Below, one piece after another: positions 48,560 through 63,535 of a stretch of 64,000 nt of DNA. The stretch is taken from NCBI RefSeq assembly GCF_000321225.1, contig NW_004451423.1, positions 145,486 through 209,485 on the forward strand. Direction: 5' to 3'. The notes under the pieces were generated by a model, which worked only from the letters and a program-made list of their open reading frames with translations, did not search any database and was not told the DNA's origin. Source of the DNA: Odobenus rosmarus divergens (taxonomy: Eukaryota; Chordata; Mammalia; Carnivora; Odobenidae). Made by a program: the position numbers and the translations under genes. Within the stretch, counting starts at the first letter, position 1. Each line of letters starts with the position of its first letter.

Positions 48560-48900
48560 GTGAGCTGGACCCAGGCAGTTGGAGGATTCTTACCCTTCCC
48601 TCTGTTCTTGGAATGTACATTCAGCTCACCATTCTCACACTAGGAACCACTTCAAAGATGCGGCCTTGTGACAGTCAGGCCTCGTTGAGACTGAGCCCCA
48701 TTAAGGCAGTTGCGGAGATCTATTTGTCTTGTATCCACCCAAGACAAGCCCAGTATGTAAATTCCCTTGTGTATTAAAACTGCCACCTACCAATATGAGG
48801 TGGTCTTCCTCTTTGTTCAGTTTCTTTTTGCCTTCCACCTATGCGGCCAGTTTTGAATTTCACCCAGGGAACTCTCAAGGAACCAACAAAAGTGTTTTAA
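48560..48900 (+). mobile_element. Possible old LTR
   Basis: The moderately GC-rich block contains tgtgtattaaaactgccacc as a possible core promoter, then a pyrimidine-rich stretch, in the style of an ERV LTR. No TSD or homologous copy is seen in the window, so this is tentative. Confidence 0.3.
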
Positions 48901-51127
48901 AAATGGTGAAGAAATATAATGCAATATATTAATAACTCTATTATTGTTATGTGTTAAGGGATTATACCCTGACTATATGACAGGTCACAAAAGAGCTCTC
49001 AACATGTTGTAATTTTCTTGGTAGAAACAAGTTGTTGAACTATCACTACTTGAATAAAACACCTCTGAAAAATTCTTTATCTGTCCATGAATTCTCTAAC
49101 ATCCTAATACACAGACATTCAGTTGGTGATTTTGGAGTTTATAAGACATAATCCTGAAACAAGGCACTTCTAAAACTTTGGAGAAAAGCATTCAGTTACT
49201 TATTTTTTTCTAGATCCACTCCAGGGTCATATATTCAAGAAGGACATTACTTCTCTGGTTAAGAACTATCTCTGAATGACTATGCAATAGCACTACATTA
49301 AGAAAAAAATATGAATAGTTGGTATTATTTACATTCTTCTGTTAAATTCCCAACCTCAGGCCAGGTCACAGATGAACAGAACTTTATTGGTTTGGAAAAA
49401 TATATATTGATGCAGTCAAATGAAGACAGAGCGTGTGCCTCTCCAAAGAATAATATTAGGATATGAGAACTTTTTAATTGTAATTACGAATTTAGCACCC
49501 TCTAGGCTAAACATCTCCCAATTATCTCATTTTGTGCTTCATCCATTATGCACCTCTGTCAAAAGAGCTCTGTGTTCCTCTAAGGCAATTGATTAACATT
49601 GACCAGTTTTTCCTCACTTTCAGTTCAAAGTAGTGTAGGGAGATTAACAACACAATTATTTGCAGTGGGTTGAGTCTGTTATTTAATTAAAATAAAATCT
49701 TTCCATGAAAAGCAACTTGTTTGTACACACACAACAGAGTGGAATGGATTCTTAAGTTTTAATTTGTGAAGAACTGATTTTATTCCTTTTCACACAAGGT
49801 AAAAAAAAATTCTCTTTGCCATCCATGTGTCTGCCTGTTTGTTTTGTTTTTTATTGGCAGTGGAATCAGGGGAAGATAGGATAATTTTGCTTCATGAACT
49901 TTTTTGTAACAGAGAAAATTTGCTAATTTGGTATGGTGGTAGAAGCATGAAATTGTCCTAAATTATTATGATTTGAGCCTGCAGTGCTTAATTATTTCTT
50001 TAAACATTATGTTACTAATTTCATTCTTCATTTCCTGGGGAAAAAGAGCGGGCAAGGGAAGGATAAAATAAAAAAGAAATCACTAAAAAGAAACATCTTT
50101 AACTACAGTTTCAATTGCCATTCTGTTACTAAAGTCAAATTAGCATTTCTAGAGGAATTTTTTTCACCTCTCCTCTCAAGTCACCATCAAAAACGTGCAT
50201 GTTAATTGTGTTTGCACGTTTATCTATAAATGCGAATGGAAAGTTAGTATGTACAGCCTCCCAAAAAGTAAACAGATTCCAAAAGGTTTTGGAGATATTT
50301 TGATGAGCTTTACTTCCTAGAAGTTAAATTTACACTTTACTTATATTTTTTCTATAAATGCAATCACACATGAACAATGAGAATCTAGCCGTTTGAGGGG
50401 AAATAATGCTTTACAATAACTGCCTTTGGTTGACAAGTTAAGCAATTGATACATTTTTAATTATAACACCTTGGAGCTTTTAAAGAAGTATTGTAGCTTT
50501 AAGCAATGAAAATCTCTGAAGCAAGACTTTCTATTGCTTTTCAGGTTGATATAAATTTGCCTCAGGCAGTGCTACTGGCCAAAAAACAATTTGAGTAGAT
50601 TAAAAACCAAGGCAGATGGGCTTCTATAAATTGCGAGTGATCAATTCATGGACAGTTTTCATTGTAACCAGTTTTGACCATTATTTAAATTGTGATGTAT
50701 TATTTAATTAATCTCTTCTATTAATGGCTGATTTTTATGAATTCCTTATTAATGACTCAGGAAGAGCTGGATGATCCTATGGAGGAGCTACAATTAACAA
50801 GTGAAAATAAATCCTAAGGTTTGCTTGTTAAATCTCTTTCTCTCACCTTTAGTATATAAAATATATTGGTGTCTATTATATATATATAAATATATATAAA
50901 TTATATATATATAAATATGTATATATTTAAATATTTAAATATAAATACTCAACTATATTTATAAGGTATACACATACAATGTGCATCTGTTTTTCCACTG
51001 GGCAAATGCCACTCTATTACACAATCCTGGTTGAATCCATAAACTTTCTTAAAAGTCTTGAGAAGTATAAAAGCAATGTAGGAAAAAGGAGGAATAATCT
51101 AATCTAGTAATGAGACAGTCATGCTTC
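48901..51127. other. Unique AT-rich DNA, no gene seen
   Basis: About 2.2 kb without a recognised repeat or exon, the second longest repeat-free stretch of the right half. An AT/ATATAA simple repeat sits at 50875-50945. Confidence 0.4.
50875..50945. repeat. (AT)n-rich simple repeat
   Basis: Tandem atatata/ataaat units over ~70 bp, self-complementary. Confidence 0.9.
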
Positions 51128-51139
51128 AATGATTTCTTC

Positions 51140-51338
51140 TTCTTTGTTAAAAATTTTATTTACTTATTTGAGAGAGAGAGAAAGAGAGAGTAGTGGGAGG
51201 GAGAGGGAGAGAGAATCTGACGCAGACTCTACACTGAGTACAGAGCCCCACCCAGGGCTTGATCCCACGACTGCAAGATCATGGCCTGAGCCAAAACCAA
51301 GAGTTGGAAGCTTAACTAACTGAGACACCCAGGTGCCC
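51140..51338 (-). mobile_element. CAN-SINE, minus strand
   Basis: A reversed SINEC ending gagacacccaggtgcccc. The exact TSD caatgatttctt lies at 51128-51139 and 51339-51350. Confidence 0.94.
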
Positions 51339-51350
51339 CAATGATTTCTT

Positions 51351-51714
51351 TAAAGTGTGGATACTCCCTGGATATACTAGAAAGGATAGTTTGTATCTTA
51401 GTAAATATAAGATAAAAAAAGGCTGTGTCACAAAAAATGGAATTATAATTAGAACATCTTTTATTAAGGCACTAAGTCATAATGTAGTATCCCAACACTA
51501 GGAAAAGTTATGAAGTAAACAAAGTTTGTTTTAAGAGCCTACAGCATTCCTTTTTAGTATCTCTTCCATATCCTTCAGAGCAGCCTTGTTCCACTATTCT
51601 CAATAGACACCCAACATCTTTCACCTTTCAACCAAGCCCAAACCTTGCTATCAAGGAGAGATCTAACAAATCCTTTTATCTTAAGATATTTAAGTATTCA
51701 TTCATTTTTAAAAT
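51351..51714. other. Unique DNA, nothing recognised
   Basis: No gene or clear repeat. Confidence 0.4.
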
Positions 51715-52370
51715 TCATTCATTCAAAAATTTTATTGAGGGCTTATGAAATGTCAGGCACTAGATATTAAGCAGAGGTTTAATAGGGTCTAAAGCTAATA
51801 TCATTTTGATAAGCTCAATTTGAAAAGAAGACTACAAAATTATAAATTCAGAATTACATGTAAGGCATTGAAAAGGGCCTATGCAAATGAAAGTTCCTGA
51901 GATTTACATTTAATTAACTTCATAACAATAAATCTACCTCTCTTGTTAGTGTTACAAGAGTGATGCAATACACAGAAAGTTCTGCCTTCATGGAACTGAT
52001 ATTCTAATGGAGAGGGTATAAAATAAATAAATAAACATATTCAACAGTGCCACATATAAAGAAAAATAAAGAGTGGTAAAGTGTTCAAGAGTGCTGGTTA
52101 CTGTTTTAAATAGGATTCTCAGAGAGAACATCTCTGAGGAGTTGACATTTAAGTAGAGTCCTTAATGCATTGAGGGAATGAGCCAAGATTATAAGCAAAG
52201 AGTACAGAAAGTGCAAAATCCCAGAGATGAAAGTAAGTTTGGCATCTTCCAAGGAATGCCAAAAAGATGGTTTAGGATTGGGACAAGTCAAGGTAAGTCT
52301 TATAAACCATGGTAAAATTTAGATTTCATTCTAAATGTGATGGAGAACCACTGGAAATGTCAAGCAAGAA
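51715..52370. repeat. Ancient dispersed mammalian repeat
   Basis: Blocks such as gccttcatggaactgatatt, ctctgaggagttgacattta, gagggaatgagccaagatta and aaccatggtaaaatttagat follow the order of a common old interspersed repeat whose name I cannot fix. No coding potential. Confidence 0.55.
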
Positions 52371-54221
52371 ATTCCCTGATTTTCATTTAGAAGAGTGACT
52401 CTGGCTTTTTCTTCTTCTTCTTCTTCTTTTTTTAAACACTGGTTTCTTTTATTCTGTGCTTTGCTTTTATTTATTTATTTTTTAATTTTATTATGTTATG
52501 TTAGTCACCATACAATACATCATTAGTTTTTGATGTGGTGATCCATGATCCATTGCTTTCATATAATACCCAGTGCTCCATGCAGTATGTGCCCTCCTTA
52601 AAACCCATCACCGGGCTAACCAATCCCCCTTCCCTCTAAAACCCTGTTTGTTTCTCAGAGTCCATAGTCTCTCATGGTTCATCTCTCCCTCCGATTTCCC
52701 TCCCTTCATTTTTCCCTTCCTTCTCCTAATGTCCTCCATGCTATTCCTTATGTTCCACAAATAAGTGAAACCATATGATAATTGACTTTCTTTGCTTGAA
52801 TTATTTCACTTAGCATAGTCTCCTCCAGTCCCATCCATGTTGATGTAAAAGTTGGGTATTCATCCTTTCTGATGGCTGAGTAATATTCCATTGTATATAC
52901 GGACTACATCTTCTTTATCCATTCCTCTGTTGAAGGGCATCTCGGCTCTTTCCACAGTTTGGCTATTGCGGACATTGCTGCTATGAACATTGGGGTGCAT
53001 ATGGCCCTTCTTTTCACTACATCTGTGTCTTTGGGGTAAATACCCAGGAGTGCAATTGCTGGGTCATAGGGTAGCTCTATTTTTAATTTTTTGAGGCACC
53101 TCCACACTGTTTTCCAAAGTGGCTGTACCAACTTCCATTCCCACCAACAGTGTAAGAGGGTTCCCCTTTCTCCACAACCTCTCCAACATCTGTTGTTTTT
53201 TTCCCTGTCCATTTTTGCCATTCTAACTGGTGTAAGGTGGTATCTCAATGTGGTTTTGATTTGAATTTCCCTGATGGCTAATGATGATGAACATTTTTCA
53301 TGTGTCTGTTAACCATTTGTATGTCTTCCTCAGAGAAGTGTATTTTCATGTCTCCTGCCCATTTTTTGACTTGATTATTTGTTTTTTGGGTGTTGAGTTT
53401 GAGAAGTTCTTTATAGATTTTGGATACCAGCCCTTTATCTGTAGTGTCATTTGCAAATAACTTCTCCCATTCTGTGGGTTGCCTCTTTGTTTTGTTGACT
53501 ATTTCCTTTGCTGTGCAGAAGCTTTTTATTTTGATGAAGTCCCACAAGTTCATTTTTGCTTTTGTTTCACTAGCTTTTGGAGATGTATCTTGAAAGAAGT
53601 TGCTGTGGCCGATGTCAAAGAGGGCACTGCCTATGTTCTTCTCTAGGATTTTGATGGATTCCTGTCTCACATTGAGGTTTTTCATCCATTTTGAGTTTGT
53701 CTTTGTGTATGGTGTTAGAGAATGGTCGAGTTTCATTCTTTTGCATGTGGCTATCCAGTTTTCCCAGCACCATTTATTGAAGAGACTGTCTTTTTTCCAT
53801 TGCATATATTTTCCTGCTTTGTTGAAGATTATTTGACCATAGAGTTGAGGGTCCATATCTGGGTTCTCTATTCTGTTCCATTGGTCTATATGTCTGATTT
53901 GTGCCAGTACCATGCTGTTTGGTGATCACAGCTTTTTAAAATAGCTTGAAATCAGGCAACGTGATGCCCTCAGCTTTGTTTTTCTTTTTCAACATTTCCT
54001 TGACGTGTTCCTGATCTTAAGGGAAAGGCTCTCAGCTTTTCCCATTGAGGATGATATTCGCTGTGGGTTTTTCACAGATGGATTTTATGAACCTGATGAA
54101 TGTTCCCTAAGCCCTATACTCTGAAGAGCTTTAATCAGGAAAGAATGTTGTATTTTGTAGAATGCTTTTTCTGCATCAATTGAGAGGACCATATGGTTCT
54201 TGTCTCTCCTCTTATTAAAAT

Positions 54222-54536
54222 TCAGGAAAGACCCAGAATCGCCAAGGAAATGTTGAAAAAGGAAAAGAAAGCTGGGGACATCACGTTGCCTGATTTCAAG
54301 CTATATTACAAAGCTGTGATCACCAAACAGCATGGAACTGGCACAAAAACAGACATATAGACCAATGGAACAAAATAGAGAACCCAGATATGAACCCTCA
54401 ACTCTATGGTCAAATAATCTTTGACAAAGCAAGAAAAAAATATGCAATGGAAAAAAAGACAGTCTCTTCAAAAAATGGTGCTGGAAAAACTGGATAGCCA
54501 CATGCAAAAGAATGAAACTCGACCATTCTCTATCAC
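54222..54536 (+). repeat. Inverted duplicate of L1 ORF2 sequence inside the L1
   Basis: Within the minus-strand L1, this ~315-bp block runs in the opposite sense. It matches the reverse complement of 53717-53998 closely, sharing tagagaatggtcgagtttca, gtttggtgatcacagct and tcaggcaacgtgatg. The two arms are separated by ~220 bp of normally oriented ORF2 (54001-54216). Confidence 0.88.
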
Positions 54537-57232
54537 ATTGATTGATTTGTGAATGTTGAACCACACTTGCATCCCGGGGTTAAATCCCACTTGGTCATGG
54601 TGGATGATCCTTTTAATGTATTGTTGGATCCTATTAGCTAGAATTTTGTTGAGAATTTTGGAATCCATATTCATCAGGGATATTGGTCTGAAATTCATGT
54701 TTGTGATGGGGTCTTTGCCTGGTTTGGGGATTAAGGTAATGCTGGCCTTATAAAATGAGTCTGGACGTTTTCCTTCTGTTTCTATTTTCTGAACCAGCTT
54801 CAGGAGAATAGGTATTATTTCTTCTTTGAATGTTTGGTAGAATTCCCCAGGGAATCCATCAGGCCCTGGACTCTTGTTTTTTGGGAGGTTTTTGATCACT
54901 GCTTCAATCTCGTTACTGGTTATTGACCTATTCAGGTTGTCAATTTCTTCCTGTTTCAGTCTTGGCAATTTATAGGTTTCCAGGAAGGCATCCATTTCGT
55001 CCAGGTTGCTTAATTTATTGGCATATATTGTTGATAATAATTTCTAATAATTGTTTCTATATCCTTGGTATTAGTCATGATCTCTCCCATTTTATTCATA
55101 GTTTCATTAATTTGTGTCCTTTCTCTTTTCTTTTGGATAAGTCTGGCCAGTGGTTTATCCATCTTATTAATTCTTTCAAAGAACCAACTTCTAGTTTCAT
55201 TGATCTGCTCTACTGTGTTTCTGGTTTCTAATTCATTGATCTCTGCTCTAGTCTTAATTATTTCTCTTCTAATGTGTGGCTTAGGCATCATTTGTTGCCT
55301 TTTCTCTCGTTCTTTAAGGTGTAAAGTTAGTGAATTCGGGATTTTTCTATTTTTTTTGCGTGAAGCTTGGATGGCTATGTATTTCCCCCTTAGGACTGCC
55401 TTTGCAGTGTCCCATAGGTTTTGGACTGATGTGTTTTCATTCTCATTGGTTTCCATGAATTGTTTAAATTCTTTGATTTCCTGGTTGATCCAAACATTCT
55501 TGAGCAGAGTGGTCTTTAGCTTCCAAGTGTTTGAATTTCTGCCAAATTTTTCTTGTGATTGAGTTCCAGTTTTAAAGCATTGTGGTCTGAGAATATGCAG
55601 GAAATAATCTCCGTCTTTTGGTATTGGTTGAGACCTGATCTGTGACCAAGTATGTGGTCTAGTCTTGAGAAAGTTCCATGTGTGTTCGAGAACAATGAGT
55701 ATTCTGTTGTTTTAGGGTGGAATGTTCTGTATATTTCTATTAGGTCCATCTGGCCCAGTGTGTCATTCAAAGCTCTTGTTTCTTTGTTGATTTTCTGCTT
55801 AGATGATTTGTCTATTGCTGAGAGTGGAGTATTGAGGTCTCCTACAATTAAAGTATTATTATCTATATGACTCTTTATTTTGGTTAACAGTTGGCTTATG
55901 AAGTTGGCTGCTCCTATGTTGGGGACATAGATATTTACAATTGTTAGATATTCTTGTTGGATAGTCCCTTTAAGAATGATATAGTGTTCTTCTGTGTCTC
56001 TAATTACAGTCTTTAGCTTAAAATCTAATTTGTCTGATATGAGAATTGCTATCCCAGCTTTCTTTTGAGGTCAGTTGGCATGAAAGATGGATCTCCATCC
56101 CTTCACTTTCAGTTTGGATGTATCTTTACTTTCAAAATGAGTCTCTTGTAGACAGCATATGGATGCGTCTTGTCTCTTTATCCAATCTGCAACCCTGTGC
56201 CATTTTATGGGAGCATTTACTCTGTTCACATTGAGAGTGATTATTGAAAGATATGAATTTATTGTCATCATGTTGCCTGTGAAGTCCTTGTTTCTATAGA
56301 TTGTCTCTGTAAATTTCTGTTCTATATCACTCTTGGAGTCTTTCTTCTTTTATAGAACCCCCCTGAATATTTCTTGCAGGGCCGGCTTGGTGGTCACATA
56401 TTCTTTCAATTTCTGCTGCTCCTGAAAGCTCTGTGTCTCTCGATCCATTCTAAATGATAGCCTTGCTGGATAAAGTATTCTTGGCTGCATGTTCTTCTCA
56501 TTTAATACCCTGAATATGTCTTGCCAGCCCTTTCTGGCTTGCCAGGTCTCTGTGGATAGGTCTGACGTTATTCTGATGTTCCTTTGTATGTAAGGAATCT
56601 CTTCCCCCTAACTGCCTTTAAGATGGTTTCCTTGGTTCTAAGATTTTCGGGTTTTGCTATTACATGCCAGGGCACTGGTCTCTTCTCCTTGATCTTGGGA
56701 AGAGTACTCTGCCTCTAGGACGAGAATGTTTGTTTCATTCCCCAGTTAGGGAAGTTCTCTGCTACAATTTTCTCAAATATATCTTCTAGACCTCTCTCTC
56801 TCTCCACCCCCTCAGGGATCCCAATAATTCTGACATTGGAATGTTTCATGTCATCACTTATTGCTCTGAATCTGTTTTCATGGATTTTAAGCTGTTTCTC
56901 CTAGGCCTCCTCATTTTCCTTCTTTTCTATCAGTTTGTCTTCTAGATCACTAATTTATTCTTCTCTTTGTTTACCCTACCTGTTAGAACATGTGGATTAG
57001 ATTGGATTTCATTGGTAGAATTTTAAGTTCTGCCAGATCAACTTTCATTTCTGCCCTTAGAGACTCTATGTTGCAATAAATCGATTTCTCCATTCTAGTT
57101 ATCGTCTTCTTAACTGTTACCCTGAAGTCTATTTCTGACATCTTGCTTATATCTATATCTATTTGTAAATCTGTGGCAAAAGGCATAGTGTCTGAGTCTT
57201 TCCTATTTGGGGGGGTTCCTCCTCTTAGTCAT

Positions 57233-58122
57233 TCTGTTGAGGGATGGTTAAGGGAATGTACAGAGTCCAAATTATTGACTATAACCCAAGCAAGATGCAC
57301 CTGTTTTATAGGGACCTTAGATGTTGCTGGCCTTTTGTTTTCCCAGCCTGTCTTCTGTGGGGGGGGTGTCTGTCACACTGTTACTCTGGACAGAGTTGCC
57401 CTGCCCCCTGTGGGGGGGAATGGGCTCAGTGAAAACCGGTTTGGGGGGACTTTTGTTCTCTGGTGACTTTCCCTGGTGGCTTTCTGCATCTCTTCTGAGA
57501 GTCAGAGCAGAAGTAACCATTTCCAAATCTTTGTCTCAGAGCAGAGAGATCACAGTCTGTTCTTCAGTGAGCTCTCCAGGCCACACTATCTCCGTTTCTG
57601 TCTGTGCTGCTAAAACCACAGTGTCCTGGGTTTTGCACCCCACTGCAGTACTCTCAGCCCTTGCTTCCAGGTCCATGCACGTCTCTGCCCTTTGTGCTTC
57701 TAAAACCACCAACCACCCCCAGTTGGACTGTGTGCCCCTGCAGCTCCAGATTTCAGTCTGGAGAGCTGCCCTAAAGTCCTTTCCCAGCCACTACCTGTCT
57801 GTGAGTGTGTGCCCGGTCCCCAGCATGGGAGGCTTTTGTGCTCCTGTATTATTTCACCTTCCCAGCTCAAGCGCTTATGGCAGCTCCCTCCCCCTTCCAT
57901 TTATCTTCTGATATCTGCCCAGGGAATCATGGCTCCGCACTTCATACCTTGAAACCAACTGCTGGCGATATTCTTTTTGTAGAGATCCAGATATATCTTC
58001 TTACATCTCATGCTGATTTTGTAGGTGTTCAGAGTGGTCTGGTCGATATCCAGCTCAATTCAGGCGACTGGTTGAAATAGAGTCCCTACTCCTCTGCCAT
58101 CTTTGCCCATCTCCCAAGATGT
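57233..58122 (-). promoter_or_regulatory. L1 5' UTR / internal promoter region
   Basis: This GC-richer block upstream of the ORF1 remnant is the region that acts as an internal RNA polymerase II promoter in intact L1s. Long plus-strand frames here (57321-57911) are antisense to it and are not taken as genes. Confidence 0.6.
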
Positions 58123-58129
58123 CTATTTT

Positions 58130-60555
58130 TAATCATTAAATATCATGTAAACCTGTACATCTCATTGTTTGTATGTGGCCTATTCAGAACTATACTAATA
58201 ATACACTTTGGGACTACAAATTTTAGATTGAGGTATAGTCAGCTAAGTTTCTATGAGCACACTTTGTGTTTGGTCATATAACCTTCTTGTCTTATTATAA
58301 CCAGTTAGCAACAAAGTTGATCATGTCCTGATATAAGATATAATTTTTCAAGAGAAATGTGAAAAGTAATTTTTCAACAGAAATACAAGATAAGAGAGGA
58401 GTTGTTAAATGTATCATAGAGCTCGACTCATTCTTCTGTATGTTTGCATCACAGCTGAGCTTGGTTTAATTCAGATTTCTGTTTTAAGATAGCACCATAT
58501 CTGCCACTGTTTGGTGTTGCTTCTTGTTAGCTCCACTCTAATGAGCAGTTATGGAGAATGAAGTGGAAATAGTAGTGTATCCACTAGGGGACAAGTCAAA
58601 GTACAGTGCTTGAGTATATCAGGCAATGAAACCAGGTACCTCATTATTACTAAGCCTGAGGTTTTATTCCCAGTACTTTTCCTGATATTCTGCTTGACCT
58701 TTGGCAAATTGTTTTTGTCCCTCTGCCTCATATTTAGCGCTAAAAACAAGGGCAGCAAATAATGCCTTCTGACGTGAAGGGCTGAGAAAAAGTAAGATGT
58801 CTTTCAAACTTTGCATTATATGCCAAACAAAGCAGGCTGAAAGCTTTTGCCATGTTGTTATTAATTATAATATGTAATTATTTTCAAGAACCACTAGCAC
58901 TAACCCATGGTCATAGGATATACTTGTGTAATCAGTGTGCAAAAGATTGTAGTTTAAGCAAACTATAAAGGGGTTTCAAATATGGCAATAGAAAGTGTAT
59001 GTATCATATAAGATGGCCTATTTGTTCATAGACTTACCAATCTTTTTAGTCTAAATGAAGAGAGAACTTTAGGATTATACTAAACCATTTATTACTGTTG
59101 TCTCTGATTTCAAATGAGCAGGGAAAACAAACCCCTGTCCAGGTGGAAATTAGGTTTATGCTCTTCTGCTGCTTTTCAAATCATCAAAGCAAAGTCCTCA
59201 AAACATGACTATTTCACAAGTACTTTCTAATGGATTTCAGCACTTTTTGGTGTTCATTGGAAGTATAACTTCACATTTGTGAGACAAAGTGTGTTGGAAA
59301 TTAAGGTAGCTTTGAAATGAGTATCTGCACATGAGATGTTTTTCTGGTCTTCTCATCGACTCATGTTCAGATTGCTCACCTGGCTGTATGCATGTTAGCT
59401 TCAATACAGTCACCCTAAAATGTGTAGTAGCAGTCTCAGACACTGACTTATCCATTTGAAGATTGTTTACAAAATTTCCTAGAAAAATGTGCAGTGTTTG
59501 CAAATGCGTATCATACCAATACATTTAATTTAGCCAGGTTAGAATGTCCTTATGCCTCTAATGCTGACTATTTATCCCTATTCCACTTCTCTTCTGATTT
59601 CACCAACTCCTATCAATTAGTCTACATGGGGAGGAATGAAATTAAGGGACATTCATGGAAATGTGGGACTAACCATGGAAGATATTTGAAAAGTTTGTAC
59701 CTCTGGAGTGACTGAAATGATATTAAAGCCATCCAAAAATTCTATCCTGCTTTATCTTACATCAAGCTCTGAGTAATCATATTATTACTGCCAGCACTTA
59801 TGTAATTTTCTGTTTTTAAATGTCATAAGTATGTCTTCTCTATGTCAGTTTTCATCAAAAGTCAAACTGATTACATCTATTATTGGTAGTTGTATTGATT
59901 TATAGTTCAAAAAAGGTACGTGTTACAAAGGAAAAGAGATTAAAAAAAAAAACAAAAGAAAAAGGATGAGATAAGGAGACAATTGCATAGAAGTTTAAAC
60001 TTTCTCAATCAAGAATTTTCTAATGCACCCATATGATAAGAAATAGGAAATAGAAAATGAGCATACTACATAATTGGACCTTAAAATGACTAGTCCTCAT
60101 GGTATATTTTTAGAGAATGAAATTCTTAATACATGTTCAGAAATTCTGATTAGGTGCTTAGATTTGGCAAGCACAGATTGATTTTAATCTAGTGGCTTCC
60201 TGGGCCCTTTGGGGCTTCTGAGAGCATTAATATTGAACCTGAAGGAGATATGCAAAGCAGCCAATTTGATGGAGAGGACTTTGCCATCATTTAAGAAGGG
60301 AAGTAAAAATGATGTCCCATGGCTGGTCCCCCAAATTTAAAATTTCAAGCATTAAGTATCACAAATAATTTTGTAGTTTCTTTTTGAACTATGAATACCA
60401 AGAAAATATGAATATTTCCAAGTTGTTATTCACGCCTTTTACAATCAATTATTAAACATTTTTTAGCTAAAGCTTCTAACTACTTGTACTACTTTTTCAT
60501 TCATACCTATATGGATACTTAAGAAATTGATATTTTATTTGGCATAGAAAGAAGT
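58130..60555. other. Unique AT-rich DNA, no gene seen
   Basis: About 2.4 kb between L1 elements with no recognised repeat, exon or RNA gene. A poly-A run lies at 59942-59951. Confidence 0.4.
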
Positions 60556-60560
60556 TTTAA

Positions 60561-61755
<1,195 letters not shown>

Positions 61756-63535
61756 TTGATTAATATAAAATATATTATTTGTTTCAGGGGTACAGGTCTG
61801 TGATTCATCAGTCTTACACAGCACTCAGCATAGCACATATCCTCCCCAATGTCCATCACCCAGCCACCCTTCCCTCCTGCACCCCTCCATTCTAGCAACC
61901 CTCAGTTTGTTTCCTGAGATTAAGAGTCTCTTATGGTTTGTCTCCTTCTCTGGTTTCATCTTGTTTCATTTTTCCCTCACTTCCCTATGATCCTCTGTCT
62001 TGTTCCTCAAATTCCTCATATCAGTGAGATCATATGATACTTATCTTTCTCTGATTGATGTATTTTGCTTAGCATAATACCCTCTAGTTCCATCCACATC
62101 ATTGCAAACGGCAAAATTTCATTTTTTTGGTGGCTGCATAATATTCCATTGTATATATATACACCACATCTTCTTTATCCATTCATCTGTTGATGGACAT
62201 CTATGCTCTTTCCATTTTAGTTATTGTGGACATTGCTGCTATAAACATTGTGGTGCAGATGCCCCTTTGGATCACTAGATTTGTAACGTTGGAGTAAATA
62301 CACAGTAGTGCAATTGCTGGGTCATATGATAGCTCTATTTTCAACTTTTTGAGGAACCTCCATACTGTTTTCCAGAGTGGCTGCACCAGCTTACCTTCCC
62401 ACCAACAATGTAGGAGGGTTCCTCTTTCTTCGCATCTTCACCAATATCTGTCATTTCCAGACGTGTTAATTTTAACCATTCTGACTGGTGTGAGGTGGTA
62501 TCTCATTGTGGTTTTGATTTGTATTTCCCTGATGCCGAGGGATGTTGTGCACTTCTTCATGTGTCTGTTGGCCATTTGGATGTCTTCTTTGCAGAAATGT
62601 CTGTTCATGTTTTCTACCCATTTCGTGATTGGATTATTTGTTCTTTGGGTGTTGAGTTTGATAAGTTCTTTATAGATTTTGGACACTAGCCCTGTATCTG
62701 ATATGTCATTTTCAAATATCTTCTCCCATTCTGTCAGTTGTCTTTTGGTTTTGTTGACTGTCTCTTTTGCTGTGCAAAAGCTTTTTATCTTGATGAAGTC
62801 CCAGTAGTTCATTTTCGCCTTTGCTTCTCTTGCCTTTGGCAAGGTTTCTAGGAAGAAGCTGTTGGGGCTGAGGTCGAAGAGGTTGCTGCCTGTGATCCCC
62901 TCAAGGATTTTGATGTATTTTTGTCTCACATTGAGGTCCTTCATCCATTTTGAGTCTATTTTTGTGTGTTGTGTAAGGAAATGGTCCAGTTCCATTCTTC
63001 TGCATGTGACTGTCCAATTTTCCAAACACCACTTGTTGAAGAGACTGTCTTTTTTCCATTGGACATTCTTTCCTGCTTTGTCGAAGATTAGTTGACCATA
63101 GAGCTGAGAACCATTTCTGGGCTTTCTATTCTGTTCCATTGATCTATGTATCTTGATCTTGATGATTACAGCTTTGTAATAGAGCTTGTAGTCCGGAATT
63201 GTGATGCCACCAACTTTGCTTTTCTTTTTCAACATTCCTCTGGCTATTCGGGGTCTTTTTTGGTTCCATACAAATTTTAGGATTATTTGTTCCATTTCTT
63301 TGAAAACAGTGGATGGTATTTTGATAGAGATTGCACTAAATGTGTAGATTGCTCTAGGAAGCATAGATATTTTCACAGTACCTGTTCTTCCGATCCATGA
63401 GCATGGAACATTTTTTCATTTCTTTGTGTCTTCCTCAATTTCTTTCATGAGTATTTTATAGTTTTCTGAGTACAGATTCTTTGCCTCTTTGGTTAGATTT
63501 ATTCCTAGGTATCTTATGGTTTTGGGTGCAATTAG
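61756..63535 (-). mobile_element. L1 3' portion, minus strand
   Basis: On the minus strand it runs from ORF2 [20 protein letters not shown] (63535) through a 312-residue open stretch (63376-62438) to the C terminus and a 3' UTR ending in an A-rich tail at ~61756. The 3' UTR differs from that of the L1 at 52440, indicating another subfamily. The open stretch, the longest clean frame of the window, covers only the C-terminal segment of ORF2 and lacks endonuclease and catalytic domains. Confidence 0.88.

Larger units (their letters stand above)
52440..58122 (-). mobile_element. Near full-length L1, minus strand, non-functional
   Basis: All L1 parts are present on the minus strand: a 5' UTR (~58122-57233) beginning at the gatggcagaggagtaggga motif, an ORF1 remnant (~57232-56330), ORF2 (~56271-52780), and a 3' UTR to ~52440. 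ORF1 has a stop within ten codons of its ATG. ORF2 keeps recognisable blocks: endonuclease N terminus (56271-56071, with CCLQETHF), linker and reverse transcriptase start (55456-54468, with [12 protein letters not shown]) and C terminus (53913-52904, with [18 protein letters not shown]). Stops and frameshifts divide them. About 0.5 kb around the FADD catalytic segment is missing at 53998/54001. An inverted duplicate of ORF2 is inserted at 54222-54536. The element cannot retrotranspose. Confidence 0.9.

Noticed and set aside
55065..55562. 165-residue plus-strand frame
   Set aside because: Antisense to L1 ORF2 on the minus strand.
57321..57911. 196-residue plus-strand frame
   Set aside because: Antisense to the GC-rich L1 5' UTR; no independent gene evidence.
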